IMG/VR virus record: IMGVR_UViG_3300027977_000139
Coordinates: 1-30,206 of that record
Reading direction: 5' to 3' (one strand)
DNA: 30,206 nucleotides
DNA from: a virus
Part shown: positions 1 to 7,358 of the stretch, one piece after another
How positions within the stretch are numbered: the first letter of the stretch is position 1
Layout: each line of letters opens with the position of its first letter
The notes under the pieces: generated by a model
Database searches by the model: none
The model's input: the letters and a program-made list of their open reading frames with translations, nothing else
Told to the model about the DNA's origin: nothing
Position numbers and translations under genes: made by a program

Positions 1-1839
1 GACTAAATCAAAGTTAAAATTATCTTCAATGTCTGCATCACCATCAACTACCCATATCATGTCAGTGTCACATAATGTTGCTGCTTTGATATGAGCATTG
101 TGAATGCCTTTTACACCATGTACTCGTTTTGCTCTAGGGCATTTACCAAGCAATCTAAAATAATTTTCTTCAGCATTGACTTCATTATAAGATATAAACA
201 CCACATCATATATACGATGCTTAGATACTGTAATATCGTGTTCTTTTTTCTCAATTAAAAATCTGTGATTGAACTCTCGTTGTCCGATAAGTTTATCTTT
301 AGAAAATAAAATAACACCATTGTTGTGAATTTCTGAGTCGTTAAACATGTGTTTGAACGTGTGATTTTCTTTACGATCATGATCGTACTTTCCGTCATTG
401 GGATCAAAGTATAAATTAAAAACTGTATTATCGACAACTTCTATTTCTGGCCATATTCCCCAGAACATCGGCTGTAGTTCATTGTTGGCAATTTTTACAT
501 ATTCATCGTAAGATGATAATACGTATTTGTTGTATCTATACCGACTAACAACTAACGGGTATTCTTTTTTGTCAATTAAATATCTACGATTAAATTCGCG
601 TTCCGAAATAATTCTTTCTTTTGAAAACAAAACTAGTCCACACAGGTATGTTTCTTTATCATTGCACGAGTTTTTAAAAACATGATTTTCTTTACGATCA
701 TGATCGTACTTTCCGTCATTGGGATCAAAGTATAAATTAAAAACTGTATTATCGACAACTTCTATTTCTGGCCATATTCCCCAGAACATAGGTTGAGTTT
801 GGTTTCCAAAAATCTGTAAGTATTCCGCGTAGGTTGTTAAAGTATATCTAGGGTAAACATAACGGCTAACAACCAAGTCATGTTCTTTTTTGTCAATTAA
901 GTATCTACGATTAAATTCTCGTTCTGAAATTATTTTTGTTGTAGAAAATAACACTACTCCACTTAGATATGATTCTTTATCGTTACACAAGTTTTTAAAT
1001 ACATGATTTTCTGATCTATCATAGTCAAAGGTTGAATCATTAGGTTTAAAGTAAAGATCAAAAATAGATGTATCTATTACTTCTGTTCCGTCCCAAACGC
1101 ACCAGAACATGGGTTGTTGACTAGTATTAATAATTTCTAAATATTCAGCGTAATTATTAATGGTATAAACAGGATATTCAAATTTACAAACTACTATATC
1201 GTGTTCTTTTTTGTCAACAGCATATTGTGTTTCAAATTCTTTTTTGGTTAAGAGTTTGAATTTGCTGCAAAGAATCAAACCAGTTAGGTAAAGTTCTTCA
1301 CCGTTACACAGATTTTTAAAAACATGATTTTCTCTACGATCATAACTGTTATGATGACTAAAATATAAATCAAAAATTTCTTCGTTTAGAATCTTGATTC
1401 CGGGAGACACTACCCAAAACATATCGTCTGTAATTGTTTGATATTCTTCAAACGTAGAAAGATGATATTTGTTATATTGTTTTGGCTTACTGGCAACGAT
1501 ATCTATTTCTTTTTTATCTGTAAAAAATCTATGATAAAATTCTCTACGAGAGATAGTTGTATTTTTAGGAAATAAACATATTCCATCATAGTGATCATTG
1601 TTTTTAAAGACATGAACATACATGTCGTCCCACTTATCGGCTTTATAATCTAATAGGTTAAATGAAGTTAGATCTACATCGTCCCAGATGACCCAGAACA
1701 TGTTTGTAAAAGATTTAGATTGTATTTCTTTGTATGATTTTATGTTTGTTAATTTTTGAGCAAGAGGATACCTAGACTGTATTGTTAACCAGTCTTTGTC
1801 ATTTCCATTGCTTGTTGAAACATAAAAAATATCATACAT
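1..1839 (-). CDS. Repeat-array protein with C-terminal glycosyltransferase-like domain (partial, 3' end outside window)
   Basis: I read this frame by hand: from ATG at 1839 it stays open for 613 codons to position 1, so the C-terminus lies outside the window. The start overlaps the stop of the upstream glycosyltransferase gene by 8 nt. Residues about 14-540 hold five repeats marked by MFW at residues 47, 140, 244, 351 and 458. Each unit then has a FDLYF-like strand, ENHVFKN, a LFSK-like strand, REFxRRY and DKKEHDIVVS. From residue 543 an intact GT-A type start follows: YDVVFISYNE, then PRAKRVHGVKG, then DGDAD at 599-603, matching the neighbour at 1832-2749 (DAD 61-63). The family recalls glycosyltransferases of marine T4-like phages. 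The likely role is sugar transfer, with the repeats as binding or scaffolding units; that role is inference. No signal peptide or membrane segment is seen. Confidence 0.85.
   Translation of the reverse strand, partial: MYDIFYVSTSNGNDKDWLTIQSRYPLAQKLTNIKSYKEIQSKSFTNMFWVIWDDVDLTSFNLLDYKADKWDDMYVHVFKNNDHYDGICLFPKNTTISRREFYHRFFTDKKEIDIVASKPKQYNKYHLSTFEEYQTITDDMFWVVSPGIKILNEEIFDLYFSHHNSYDRRENHVFKNLCNGEELYLTGLILCSKFKLLTKKEFETQYAVDKKEHDIVVCKFEYPVYTINNYAEYLEIINTSQQPMFWCVWDGTEVIDTSIFDLYFKPNDSTFDYDRSENHVFKNLCNDKESYLSGVVLFSTTKIISEREFNRRYLIDKKEHDLVVSRYVYPRYTLTTYAEYLQIFGNQTQPMFWGIWPEIEVVDNTVFNLYFDPNDGKYDHDRKENHVFKNSCNDKETYLCGLVLFSKERIISEREFNRRYLIDKKEYPLVVSRYRYNKYVLSSYDEYVKIANNELQPMFWGIWPEIEVVDNTVFNLYFDPNDGKYDHDRKENHTFKHMFNDSEIHNNGVILFSKDKLIGQREFNHRFLIEKKEHDITVSKHRIYDVVFISYNEVNAEENYFRLLGKCPRAKRVHGVKGIHNAHIKAATLCDTDMIWVVDGDADIEDNFNFDLV
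362..468 (-). repeat. 107-bp exact direct repeat, copy A (repeat unit 5)
   Basis: This block is identical base for base to 683-789, at an offset of 321 bp, which is exactly 107 codons. It encodes the PMFWGIWPEIEV to DRKENH part of repeat unit 5. The flanks differ from the first base outside the block on the right (c versus a) and just outside it on the left. Exact identity inside a diverged array points to recent duplication or gene conversion between units. Confidence 0.97.
683..789 (-). repeat. 107-bp exact direct repeat, copy B (repeat unit 4)
   Basis: This is the second copy of the block at 362-468. It keeps the reading frame and encodes the same stretch in repeat unit 4. The DNA on both sides (unit ends and the linker YxEYxxI) has diverged between the two units. 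Confidence 0.97.
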
Positions 1840-2749
1840 TCGTGGGTACCGGCATCTTAAAATAGGTGTCGTTTAAACTCATTGTTTCGTTGTATAGATC
1901 TAAAGTAAATTTACTTTGTTTGGCATCTAACCACGGCCAGTCCAGGCCTAGACCAATTTTTATTTTTTCACCTAGATTTTTAATCTCATCCTCAAGACCA
2001 TCACCGTTTACATCTTCGTAAGGTTTACCGTATTGAAAATATATGTCTCTAAGTATTTCAAAATCTCTTACATCGACATAATTCCATTGTGTGCAGTTAG
2101 CCATCCATGTTCCTAATCTAGCACCATAGACTGCATAGATACCGTTTTGTTCATGAGCACCGACTGTTGACCACATCCGCAGTCTATGAATATTGTGCCA
2201 CCATACACGCTGTGAGATTTCCATGGGAGGGATCTTTACTCCGTCCAACAATGTCATTTTTACACCTTCACGGAACCCTGCCCGCCATGCTTGAAAGGGG
2301 TTACCTGTGATGATACTTTCGCTAAATGTTAACGGAAAATTACGATAGCCATCTTCCCAACAGAAATCTACCTGGCCTCTATCACTGTCTGAATTTTCAT
2401 GTGTTCGCATATTCAGAACAAAATCTTTATTCCATATTTTCAATCCGCCATTTCCATAACGAAGTCCATTGATCGCATTACGACCACACCATCCATAGAC
2501 CTGTATCTTAGGATCGCTCATGTCAAGGTCGATGTTAAAGAATCTAGGATCTACAATATTGTCTGCGTCAACTGTGATAAACCAATCTGTTTCGCTAGTT
2601 TCTGCTGCGGCTTTATGAGCATGGTCTGATCCTTTGATTCCGTGTATGCGTTTTGCCCACGGAACCTTGTTACAAAGGTCAGCATAATGCAGATCTGCAT
2701 TAGGCTCGTCGTAGCTTAAAAAAATAACATCAAATTCTATAACTTTCAT
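1832..2749 (-). CDS. Glycosyltransferase-like protein, GT-A fold type
   Basis: 305 residues. The N-terminus reads FDVIFLSYDEPNAD (6-19), then AKRIHGIKG (32-40), then a hydrophobic strand ending in DADN (61-64), the expected place of a GT-A metal-binding DxD. A conserved WCGRNAINGLRYGNGGLKIW stretch (87-106) and several Trp-rich segments follow. NGDGLEDE (248-255) resembles a calcium-binding loop. The start ATG overlaps the previous gene's stop as ATGA, and its own end overlaps the next gene by 8 nt, so translation is probably coupled. The first 75 residues match the C-terminal domain of the gene at 1-1839, so the two are paralogs in that part. The donor and acceptor sugars cannot be told. Activity is likely but not shown. 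Confidence 0.8.
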   Translation of the reverse strand: MKVIEFDVIFLSYDEPNADLHYADLCNKVPWAKRIHGIKGSDHAHKAAAETSETDWFITVDADNIVDPRFFNIDLDMSDPKIQVYGWCGRNAINGLRYGNGGLKIWNKDFVLNMRTHENSDSDRGQVDFCWEDGYRNFPLTFSESIITGNPFQAWRAGFREGVKMTLLDGVKIPPMEISQRVWWHNIHRLRMWSTVGAHEQNGIYAVYGARLGTWMANCTQWNYVDVRDFEILRDIYFQYGKPYEDVNGDGLEDEIKNLGEKIKIGLGLDWPWLDAKQSKFTLDLYNETMSLNDTYFKMPVPTNV

Positions 2750-3366
2750 CGGTATGCAATCACATAGTTCTTAAATAAACGTCTTGTATAGACACTAAAA
2801 TTTTCATAACTGATGTTTTTTATAATTTTTGATTTACCCACCAGTTCATTTATTTTAACACTTACTGTCTCTAAAGTCAAATTAGGATCATTATATTCAG
2901 TGATATAAAAATCCATTACAGTATCACCATCCCAAATTATATTGCGTTGTCTATATGGGATCTTGGGGTGTTTAGTCCCTCCAAATTCCTTGCCTAGTTC
3001 TATTTTCAGTGTTTTGTTTTTCTTACTGTGGGTAAGATATATGTCTGGTTTTTCAATGTCCGAATACTTGCTTGATATTATCCTGTGCAGGATATCATCT
3101 ATTTTATACATGTTCTGAATTTCTGCAACTTCAATAGTATTTGAATTAATGTCTACCACACAATTACTAATTTTTATTTCCGATTTAATGATAGATTCTG
3201 CTAATTCTTGATCTATAGTTATTTTATGTTTTTGATCTGTAAACGCATGACTAGGACCTACACTAGTTACTGCCATGGTAGTAGGGTCAAACACTGCCAC
3301 AAACTCTATTGGTGGAAGCTTGTAATTTTGAATCCATTGATCAAAATCCATTAGTTTTTGTTCCAT
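2746..3366 (-). CDS. Unknown protein conserved next to phage glycosyltransferases
   Basis: 206 residues with no recognised catalytic motif. From memory, similar proteins of unknown function occur in marine T4-like phages (features FVAVFDP, VGPSHAF, IDDILHRI, DIEKPDIYLT, FSVYTRRLFKNYVI), but this was not searched. It looks like a soluble mixed alpha/beta protein; no signal peptide or membrane helix is seen. The start overlaps the upstream gene by 16 nt and its stop overlaps the next start as ATGA, which places it inside the same operon as three glycosyltransferase-like genes. A partner or accessory role to them is a guess from position alone. Confidence 0.8.
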   Translation of the reverse strand: MEQKLMDFDQWIQNYKLPPIEFVAVFDPTTMAVTSVGPSHAFTDQKHKITIDQELAESIIKSEIKISNCVVDINSNTIEVAEIQNMYKIDDILHRIISSKYSDIEKPDIYLTHSKKNKTLKIELGKEFGGTKHPKIPYRQRNIIWDGDTVMDFYITEYNDPNLTLETVSVKINELVGKSKIIKNISYENFSVYTRRLFKNYVIAYR

Positions 3367-4193
3367 ACTATCTCCTCGAGAATATTAATTATTTCTTTGT
3401 CAATTTTATCTTTTTCTACATAGTGTACTATGTTATGCTGTTGATAATTTCCTATTTTTAATTGACCTTTTCTATTAAGATAAAATCCCACATGATCGCT
3501 CCACTTGTCTGCAGGCCATGGCCAATTCTGTATCATTGGTTTCATGTGTACTATTCTAGGAAATTCTAAAGGGTAGGATATGTCGTCGGCGATATCTAAA
3601 ATTTTTGCTGCCAATGCAAATGCTTCATCTGTACCAATAACTTTAGGTTTGTGATCTGATAAAAAAACGTTTGAAAATTCTGTAGGATTTTTAATTATTG
3701 TTCTTCCAAGATCAAAAAATTCTTTAACTATCGTACTATTCTTTTTAAAAAAAGTATAGAAGCTGTAAAGATTAGGCAACTTATTTCGTTGAAATGCTTT
3801 ACGATAATGTTGATCGACTACAACTTCTCCTCTGTAGGTATAGCTGTTGTTAGCAACATAAAGTTCGCTGTTCTCAATAAAGTATTCTACCCAATGACTG
3901 TAGTCCCTCATGAACAACATGTCTACATCTAGGCATACAGTATAGTCAAACGGGGTAAGTTCATCCATCCACGATCTGCCATTCCAAAACGTCTGTTCAT
4001 TCCATTCTATAACATGATCAAACACCCAGGGACTCTTGATAGCTTTGAGTTTGTCTTTAGTGTCTATCACCAATGCTACCTGATCAAATCCCTGTTTCTG
4101 CGTATTTTTTATGCTCAATGCCAGTGCATAGGCCAGCTGTAGATAATCTACAGTTTCATGCTCTGCCACTACCAGTAGATATCCAAATTTCAT
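3351..4193 (-). CDS. Glycosyltransferase-like protein (GT8-like, DVD motif)
   Basis: 280 residues. MKFGYLLVVA opens a Rossmann-like strand; LALSIKN (24-30) is typical of the GT8-like helix after it. The predicted metal site is LDVDML (88-93), after YDTVCLD-like residues (here FDYTVCLDVD). GTDEAFALAAK (187-197) fits the usual Asp-Glu region of the acceptor side, and HNIVHYVEK (253-261) resembles the C-terminal His-x-x-x-Lys element of the family. Length is normal for this family. It begins with an ATGA overlap with the upstream gene and is the closest relative in layout of the gene at 4190-5050. The substrate is unknown. Confidence 0.75.
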   Translation of the reverse strand: MKFGYLLVVAEHETVDYLQLAYALALSIKNTQKQGFDQVALVIDTKDKLKAIKSPWVFDHVIEWNEQTFWNGRSWMDELTPFDYTVCLDVDMLFMRDYSHWVEYFIENSELYVANNSYTYRGEVVVDQHYRKAFQRNKLPNLYSFYTFFKKNSTIVKEFFDLGRTIIKNPTEFSNVFLSDHKPKVIGTDEAFALAAKILDIADDISYPLEFPRIVHMKPMIQNWPWPADKWSDHVGFYLNRKGQLKIGNYQQHNIVHYVEKDKIDKEIINILEEIVWNKN

Positions 4194-5050
4194 ATCAACT
4201 CCAACAATCGATCGCTGTTTCTTACCACACTCTGTTTGTTCATCACATGTATATCAATATTACTAAAAGATGCTGCACAATAGTTTGAATCAAACTTTGG
4301 AGATACTAACACAGTTAATTTGTCGGCATCGACTGCGTGTAAGATATCCCTGTCTTGTAATGTCAGTATCGGAGGTAATCTTCCTGTGTAAGATTCTTCA
4401 AATCCATCAATAATATGCTTTGCCACACTAAATGCTATATCATTTCTATATTGTCTTGAATCAAATCTATAAACGTCAGCAAAATATCCATAATTATCTT
4501 TAATATAATTTACCAGATTAAAAAACATCTCAGTGTTTTCATTCTTGGTAAACATCACGGTAGTAGCCCAATATAATTTTATTCCTACGTCAGATACATA
4601 TCGATCATGATATCCTAACCTAGGATTATCATAGATATCATTAGCAGACTCGGCTATCATTAAATCTTTGTCAATATTCCAATATTCTCCCAATCTTGTA
4701 GAAAAAATTAAGAAATCGCTATCAATTAAAAGAGTTCTGTCATAAGGAGTTAGATCCCAAGCTGAACATCGGTTTGAATTTACAAAAGGAATCACACTGT
4801 TAGTTTCACCATCGTGTAATCTTCGCATGTTATTGGTCTGTGGTCTGTCTGTCACAATAATATGCTCAAACAATTTGTTAGCCTTGTTGTAAATTTTAGA
4901 TTGCTTCATCCATTCTACTGTAGATGCATCAGTGATCAATGACGCAGGAACTCCGAGATGTTTTTTGGCCAGGCCGCCCGATATAACTGCCATTAGAGCA
5001 TAATCTACTGCAGGACTATTATGTGCATAAAGCAGTATACCTTGAGTCAT
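4190..5050 (-). CDS. Glycosyltransferase-like protein (GT8-like, DSD motif)
   Basis: 286 residues. ILLYAHNSPAVDYALMAV (5-22) starts the fold. LTPYDRTLLIDSDFLIF (100-116) carries DSD at 110-112, preceded by the same TPxD-hydrophobic strand as DVD in the next gene. RNDIAFSVAKHIID (202-215) matches the family's Asp-containing helix, and IHVMNKQ (267-273) resembles the His/Lys ending. It overlaps the 117-residue gene upstream and the glycosyltransferase gene downstream by 4 nt each (ATGA). The two adjacent GT8-like genes look like an old tandem duplication, with low identity but the same motif order. Confidence 0.75.
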   Translation of the reverse strand: MTQGILLYAHNSPAVDYALMAVISGGLAKKHLGVPASLITDASTVEWMKQSKIYNKANKLFEHIIVTDRPQTNNMRRLHDGETNSVIPFVNSNRCSAWDLTPYDRTLLIDSDFLIFSTRLGEYWNIDKDLMIAESANDIYDNPRLGYHDRYVSDVGIKLYWATTVMFTKNENTEMFFNLVNYIKDNYGYFADVYRFDSRQYRNDIAFSVAKHIIDGFEESYTGRLPPILTLQDRDILHAVDADKLTVLVSPKFDSNYCAASFSNIDIHVMNKQSVVRNSDRLLELI

Positions 5051-5400
5051 GATGACAACAATTTTTCTACCGATCTGCTTTTTTTGAGATTTTGATTGTG
5101 TTCAAAATACTGATTAGTGGCTTCAAAATATCTGCTGAAACATTCATCTCGAAATTTTTCTAGATCGTCAATTAATACAGGATTATCATTGGTATCTATT
5201 AACACCACTCCAGAATTTCGACCCTTGGTCAATAACATTTCTAAAAAGGTCAGCAGAGTTTGGTCAATACGAAATAATCCTCCGTTATGCCCAAGAGTTA
5301 ACTTGGCGGAAATTTTTTCTTTGAGTATCTTGCGTTGGATTGAAAAGGTCTGCTGATAGTTAGCAAACTCTAAGGCTTTTTTCAGCTGTGCATCACTCAT
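5047..5400 (-). CDS. Small protein of unknown function, first gene of the glycosyltransferase operon
   Basis: 117 residues, mostly helical by eye, with many Lys, Glu and Asn. Visible elements are ALEFANYQQTFSIQRKILKE (9-28), LGHNGGLFRIDQTLL and a VVLIDTNDNPVLIDD hairpin. No catalytic motif is recognised. From memory it resembles small unknown proteins of marine T4-like phages. The ATG at 5400 has the best ribosome binding site in the window (AAGGAGA, 5405-5411) and a TAAATA promoter 28 nt upstream, so expression of the following overlapping genes may depend on it. Confidence 0.8.
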   Translation of the reverse strand: MSDAQLKKALEFANYQQTFSIQRKILKEKISAKLTLGHNGGLFRIDQTLLTFLEMLLTKGRNSGVVLIDTNDNPVLIDDLEKFRDECFSRYFEATNQYFEHNQNLKKSRSVEKLLSS

Positions 5401-5404
5401 AGTT

Positions 5405-5411
5405 TCTCCTT
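5405..5411 (-). promoter_or_regulatory. Strong ribosome binding site (AAGGAGA)
   Basis: On the minus strand AAGGAGA lies four bases before the ATG at 5400, a near-perfect Shine-Dalgarno match. Neighbouring genes have weaker sites or rely on overlap with the upstream gene. It fixes the start of the 117-residue protein and the start of the operon. Confidence 0.85.
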
Positions 5412-5427
5412 GATTATATACGCACTT

Positions 5428-5435
5428 TATTTAGT
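5428..5435 (-). promoter_or_regulatory. Candidate late promoter (ACTAAATA)
   Basis: The minus strand reads ACTAAATA in a 60-bp gap, the second-largest gap here. It is a 6 of 8 match to the T4 late promoter TATAAATA and resembles the CTAAATA core described for T4-like cyanophages. The start codon is 28 nt downstream, leaving room for a leader with the ribosome binding site. A 4-bp inverted repeat (CACT/AGTG) brackets the core; it may be chance. Confidence 0.55.
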
Positions 5436-5460
5436 GGTATATATCTATAGAAGGAAAAAA

Positions 5461-6414
5461 CTAGGGCGAAGGTGCTGCTATGCTGATCGTAGGCAGTGTC
5501 ACACTAAAAGGTGTAAATGCTGGTGATAATACCCCAGTCGCATATAACACATTAACATTGACTGTAAAGGTTCCGTCAACTGCATCACCGGGGGGAGGAC
5601 TAACAGACTCAAATGGATCTGTGTAGTTGTCAACGAAACGCACACGTAATTGCAAAATTCTTGCTGACCCTGTACTGTTATCTGGTTGATCAGCACATCG
5701 GGCATCTATCTGTAAGCTGTTTGATCCATAGGGGCTTGATCCAGTAGTACTGGACCACTGTTGAAAACTGTTGGTACATCTATACCAATTTTGACCGTTA
5801 GAACTACCAGGTAATCCTGCAGTTGGAGTATTGCCGCCAAACGACTGTGTGCCTACTGAACTTAGCAGTGATGTCCATTCATTAGCCTGGGTCGTAGTCA
5901 GCGTAGTAGCTGTTCTTGAGGCTGAAATTCTTACTAATCCGCCACTGTTAAAGAAATGTCTCGCTTGATCGGCGGTAGCAAACGTTACTGTTATAGTGTT
6001 AGAAATCAGACTGTTCCACGTTGATCCGTATGGTCCTGGCCAACTTGTAGATGCTGATCCAAAACTCTGCGTGGCAGATTGGCTACCAGCAACTGTAAAT
6101 CTATTACTGACTATGGTATTTGCTATAGTATCATAGGTAGTAACCGGAGCATCTACAGCACTAAATCTAATAGCGCCACCTTCTAGTACTGTTACTGGGA
6201 CTGGATCTGATCCAAAAATATGCCTGTAGGAGTTGATGATGTCAAATCGAAGATTAGTGTACTGCCCGACTGTAACTTTGGTTCCTTCTGTTACCGCAGA
6301 GCTTTGAAGAATCTGACCCCATCCAGAATCTATATTGCCAACGCCCAACACATTGGCAACTTTATTTCTGATAGAATTGTAGTCAGATTCTCTTATTGTG
6401 TCATTAACAGCCAT
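5461..6414 (-). CDS. Putative virion protein, paralog of the gene at 6449-7357
   Basis: 317 residues. It aligns with the neighbouring 302-residue protein along its length: an N-terminal helical part (SDYNSIRNKVANVLG), a QSS/LRFDII segment, a central conserved core with ADQARHFFNSGG, a SFGG-like turn, and a Pro-rich hinge SPPPGDAVDGTF near the C-terminus followed by beta strands. The middle is rich in Ser, Thr and Asn, as in fibre or adhesin beta domains. No enzyme motif is seen. The position downstream of four fibre genes suggests a virion or fibre-tip protein. The start ATG at 6414 has a weak ribosome binding site; a TGTAAATA element lies 24 nt upstream. Confidence 0.8.
   Translation of the reverse strand: MAVNDTIRESDYNSIRNKVANVLGVGNIDSGWGQILQSSAVTEGTKVTVGQYTNLRFDIINSYRHIFGSDPVPVTVLEGGAIRFSAVDAPVTTYDTIANTIVSNRFTVAGSQSATQSFGSASTSWPGPYGSTWNSLISNTITVTFATADQARHFFNSGGLVRISASRTATTLTTTQANEWTSLLSSVGTQSFGGNTPTAGLPGSSNGQNWYRCTNSFQQWSSTTGSSPYGSNSLQIDARCADQPDNSTGSARILQLRVRFVDNYTDPFESVSPPPGDAVDGTFTVNVNVLYATGVLSPAFTPFSVTLPTISIAAPSP
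5942..5973 (-). repeat. 32-bp exact repeat shared with 6900-6931 (conserved core of paralogs)
   Basis: The DNA is identical to 6900-6931 and encodes ADQARHFFNSG in both paralogs, while surrounding sequence has diverged widely. Identity at the DNA level over synonymous positions suggests gene conversion or very strong constraint. The second copy is at 6900-6931. Confidence 0.9.
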
Positions 6415-6437
6415 GAATGTCTTTGAAGTTTATCATG

Positions 6438-6445
6438 TATTTACA
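6438..6445 (-). promoter_or_regulatory. Candidate late promoter (TGTAAATA)
   Basis: In the 34-bp gap before the 317-residue gene the minus strand reads TGTAAATA, one mismatch from the T4 late promoter TATAAATA. It lies 24 nt upstream of the ATG at 6414, the same range as the other candidates. In AT-rich DNA such a match can occur by chance. Confidence 0.4.
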
Positions 6446-6448
6446 GCA

Positions 6449-7357
6449 TTAACTACCTGTAATTGCTGAAAGTGAATATGTTGGACTTGTAATGGTAAAT
6501 GTTCCTGATGGTATCAGACTGCCAGAAGCTTTGAGTTCATCTACTGCTATAGTCAATGTACCGTCAACTAAATCTCCAGGTGGGGGAGACGGTTCCGGAC
6601 CCGGGTCTACATAATTATCAGCAAGTGTAACTTTTAAAAATAATTGAGTGGCTGTTCCTGTGCTGTTGTTGGCCACATTAGTTTTGGCCTCAAGTTTAAA
6701 GGTATTGGAACTATATGGGGAAGAAGCTGAACTTTGAAAATAAATTTGGTAAGCATTGGTTAGTGTGTAGTAATTTACCGTAGGGTCTGTGTCTGCACCA
6801 AATGATCTAGTAGCTACAGAGTTTAAAAAATTTACCCAGGCGTTGTATTGTTGAGTCGGTGTTCCGCCGGTTAACGTGGTTGTAAATCTCATTTTACTAC
6901 CACTGTTAAAGAAATGTCTCGCTTGATCGGCAGACGCAAAAGTTGCTGTAAGAGTGGCTTCGCATTGTGTCGACCAAGAGGTTGATCGAATTTTAGAATC
7001 GACAACAGTAATTACTGCTTGGCTAGCATTTATTTGAAATCTATTGGAATCTGCAGTTGCTAATAGAGTCGCATAATTGTTGTTGGGAGCAGACGCACCA
7101 TAACCTATTACATCTCCTGTAGTTAAAGTTACAATACCGGCAGGAACTATGCCGTCTTGATGCAACCTAATGCTAACAATATCATATCTCAATGCATCCC
7201 ATTGTGCCTTTGTGATTGTATTACCAACAAATACATCTGCGCTCTGCACAGCCTGGCCATATCCTCGACCGGCTATGCCTGTTCCTAACAAACGTTCTGC
7301 TGTGTCTTGTATAGCCACATATTCTGAGGCTAAAATATCTGTGCCTGAGGCTGCCAT
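6449..7357 (-). CDS. Putative virion protein, paralog of the gene at 5461-6414
   Basis: 302 residues. Order of parts: N-terminal ASEYVAIQDTAERLLG, RYDIVSIRLHQ, then a beta-rich middle with ADQARHFFNSG, a SFGADTDP turn, and the hinge SPPPGDLVDGTL before the last strands. The shared landmarks with the downstream 317-residue protein occur in the same order and spacing. No signal peptide, membrane helix or catalytic motif is visible. ATG at 7357 follows the upstream stop after one base, so it is translated with the 599-residue fibre gene. A role in the virion is inferred from position. Similar proteins are recalled from marine phages as hypothetical. Confidence 0.8.
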   Translation of the reverse strand: MAASGTDILASEYVAIQDTAERLLGTGIAGRGYGQAVQSADVFVGNTITKAQWDALRYDIVSIRLHQDGIVPAGIVTLTTGDVIGYGASAPNNNYATLLATADSNRFQINASQAVITVVDSKIRSTSWSTQCEATLTATFASADQARHFFNSGSKMRFTTTLTGGTPTQQYNAWVNFLNSVATRSFGADTDPTVNYYTLTNAYQIYFQSSASSPYSSNTFKLEAKTNVANNSTGTATQLFLKVTLADNYVDPGPEPSPPPGDLVDGTLTIAVDELKASGSLIPSGTFTITSPTYSLSAITGS

Positions 7358-7358
7358 A

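Larger units (their letters stand above)
220..1800 (-). repeat. Array of five degenerate protein repeats of about 93-107 residues
   Basis: The MFW landmarks are spaced 93, 104, 107 and 107 residues apart, so the units are regular. Unit 1 (closest to the N-terminus) and unit 2 are the most divergent. Units 4 and 5 are the most alike and share a 107-bp identical DNA block. Each unit follows the pattern beta strand DIVVS, YPxY, YxEYxxI, PMFWxxW, acidic or Pro-rich turn, FDLYF, ENHVFKN, YLxGLxLFSK, ISxREFxRRYLIDKKEH. The unit edges are approximate, because the array may be read as starting at any point in the cycle. Confidence 0.85.

Noticed and set aside
255-437. 60-codon minus-strand frame
   Set aside because: It lies in another frame inside the 613-codon gene, whose repeats are clearly coding; it is a shadow.
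2399-2629. Plus-strand frame of 76 codons opposite a glycosyltransferase gene
   Set aside because: It lies wholly opposite a well-supported gene, has no ribosome binding site of note and no family resemblance.
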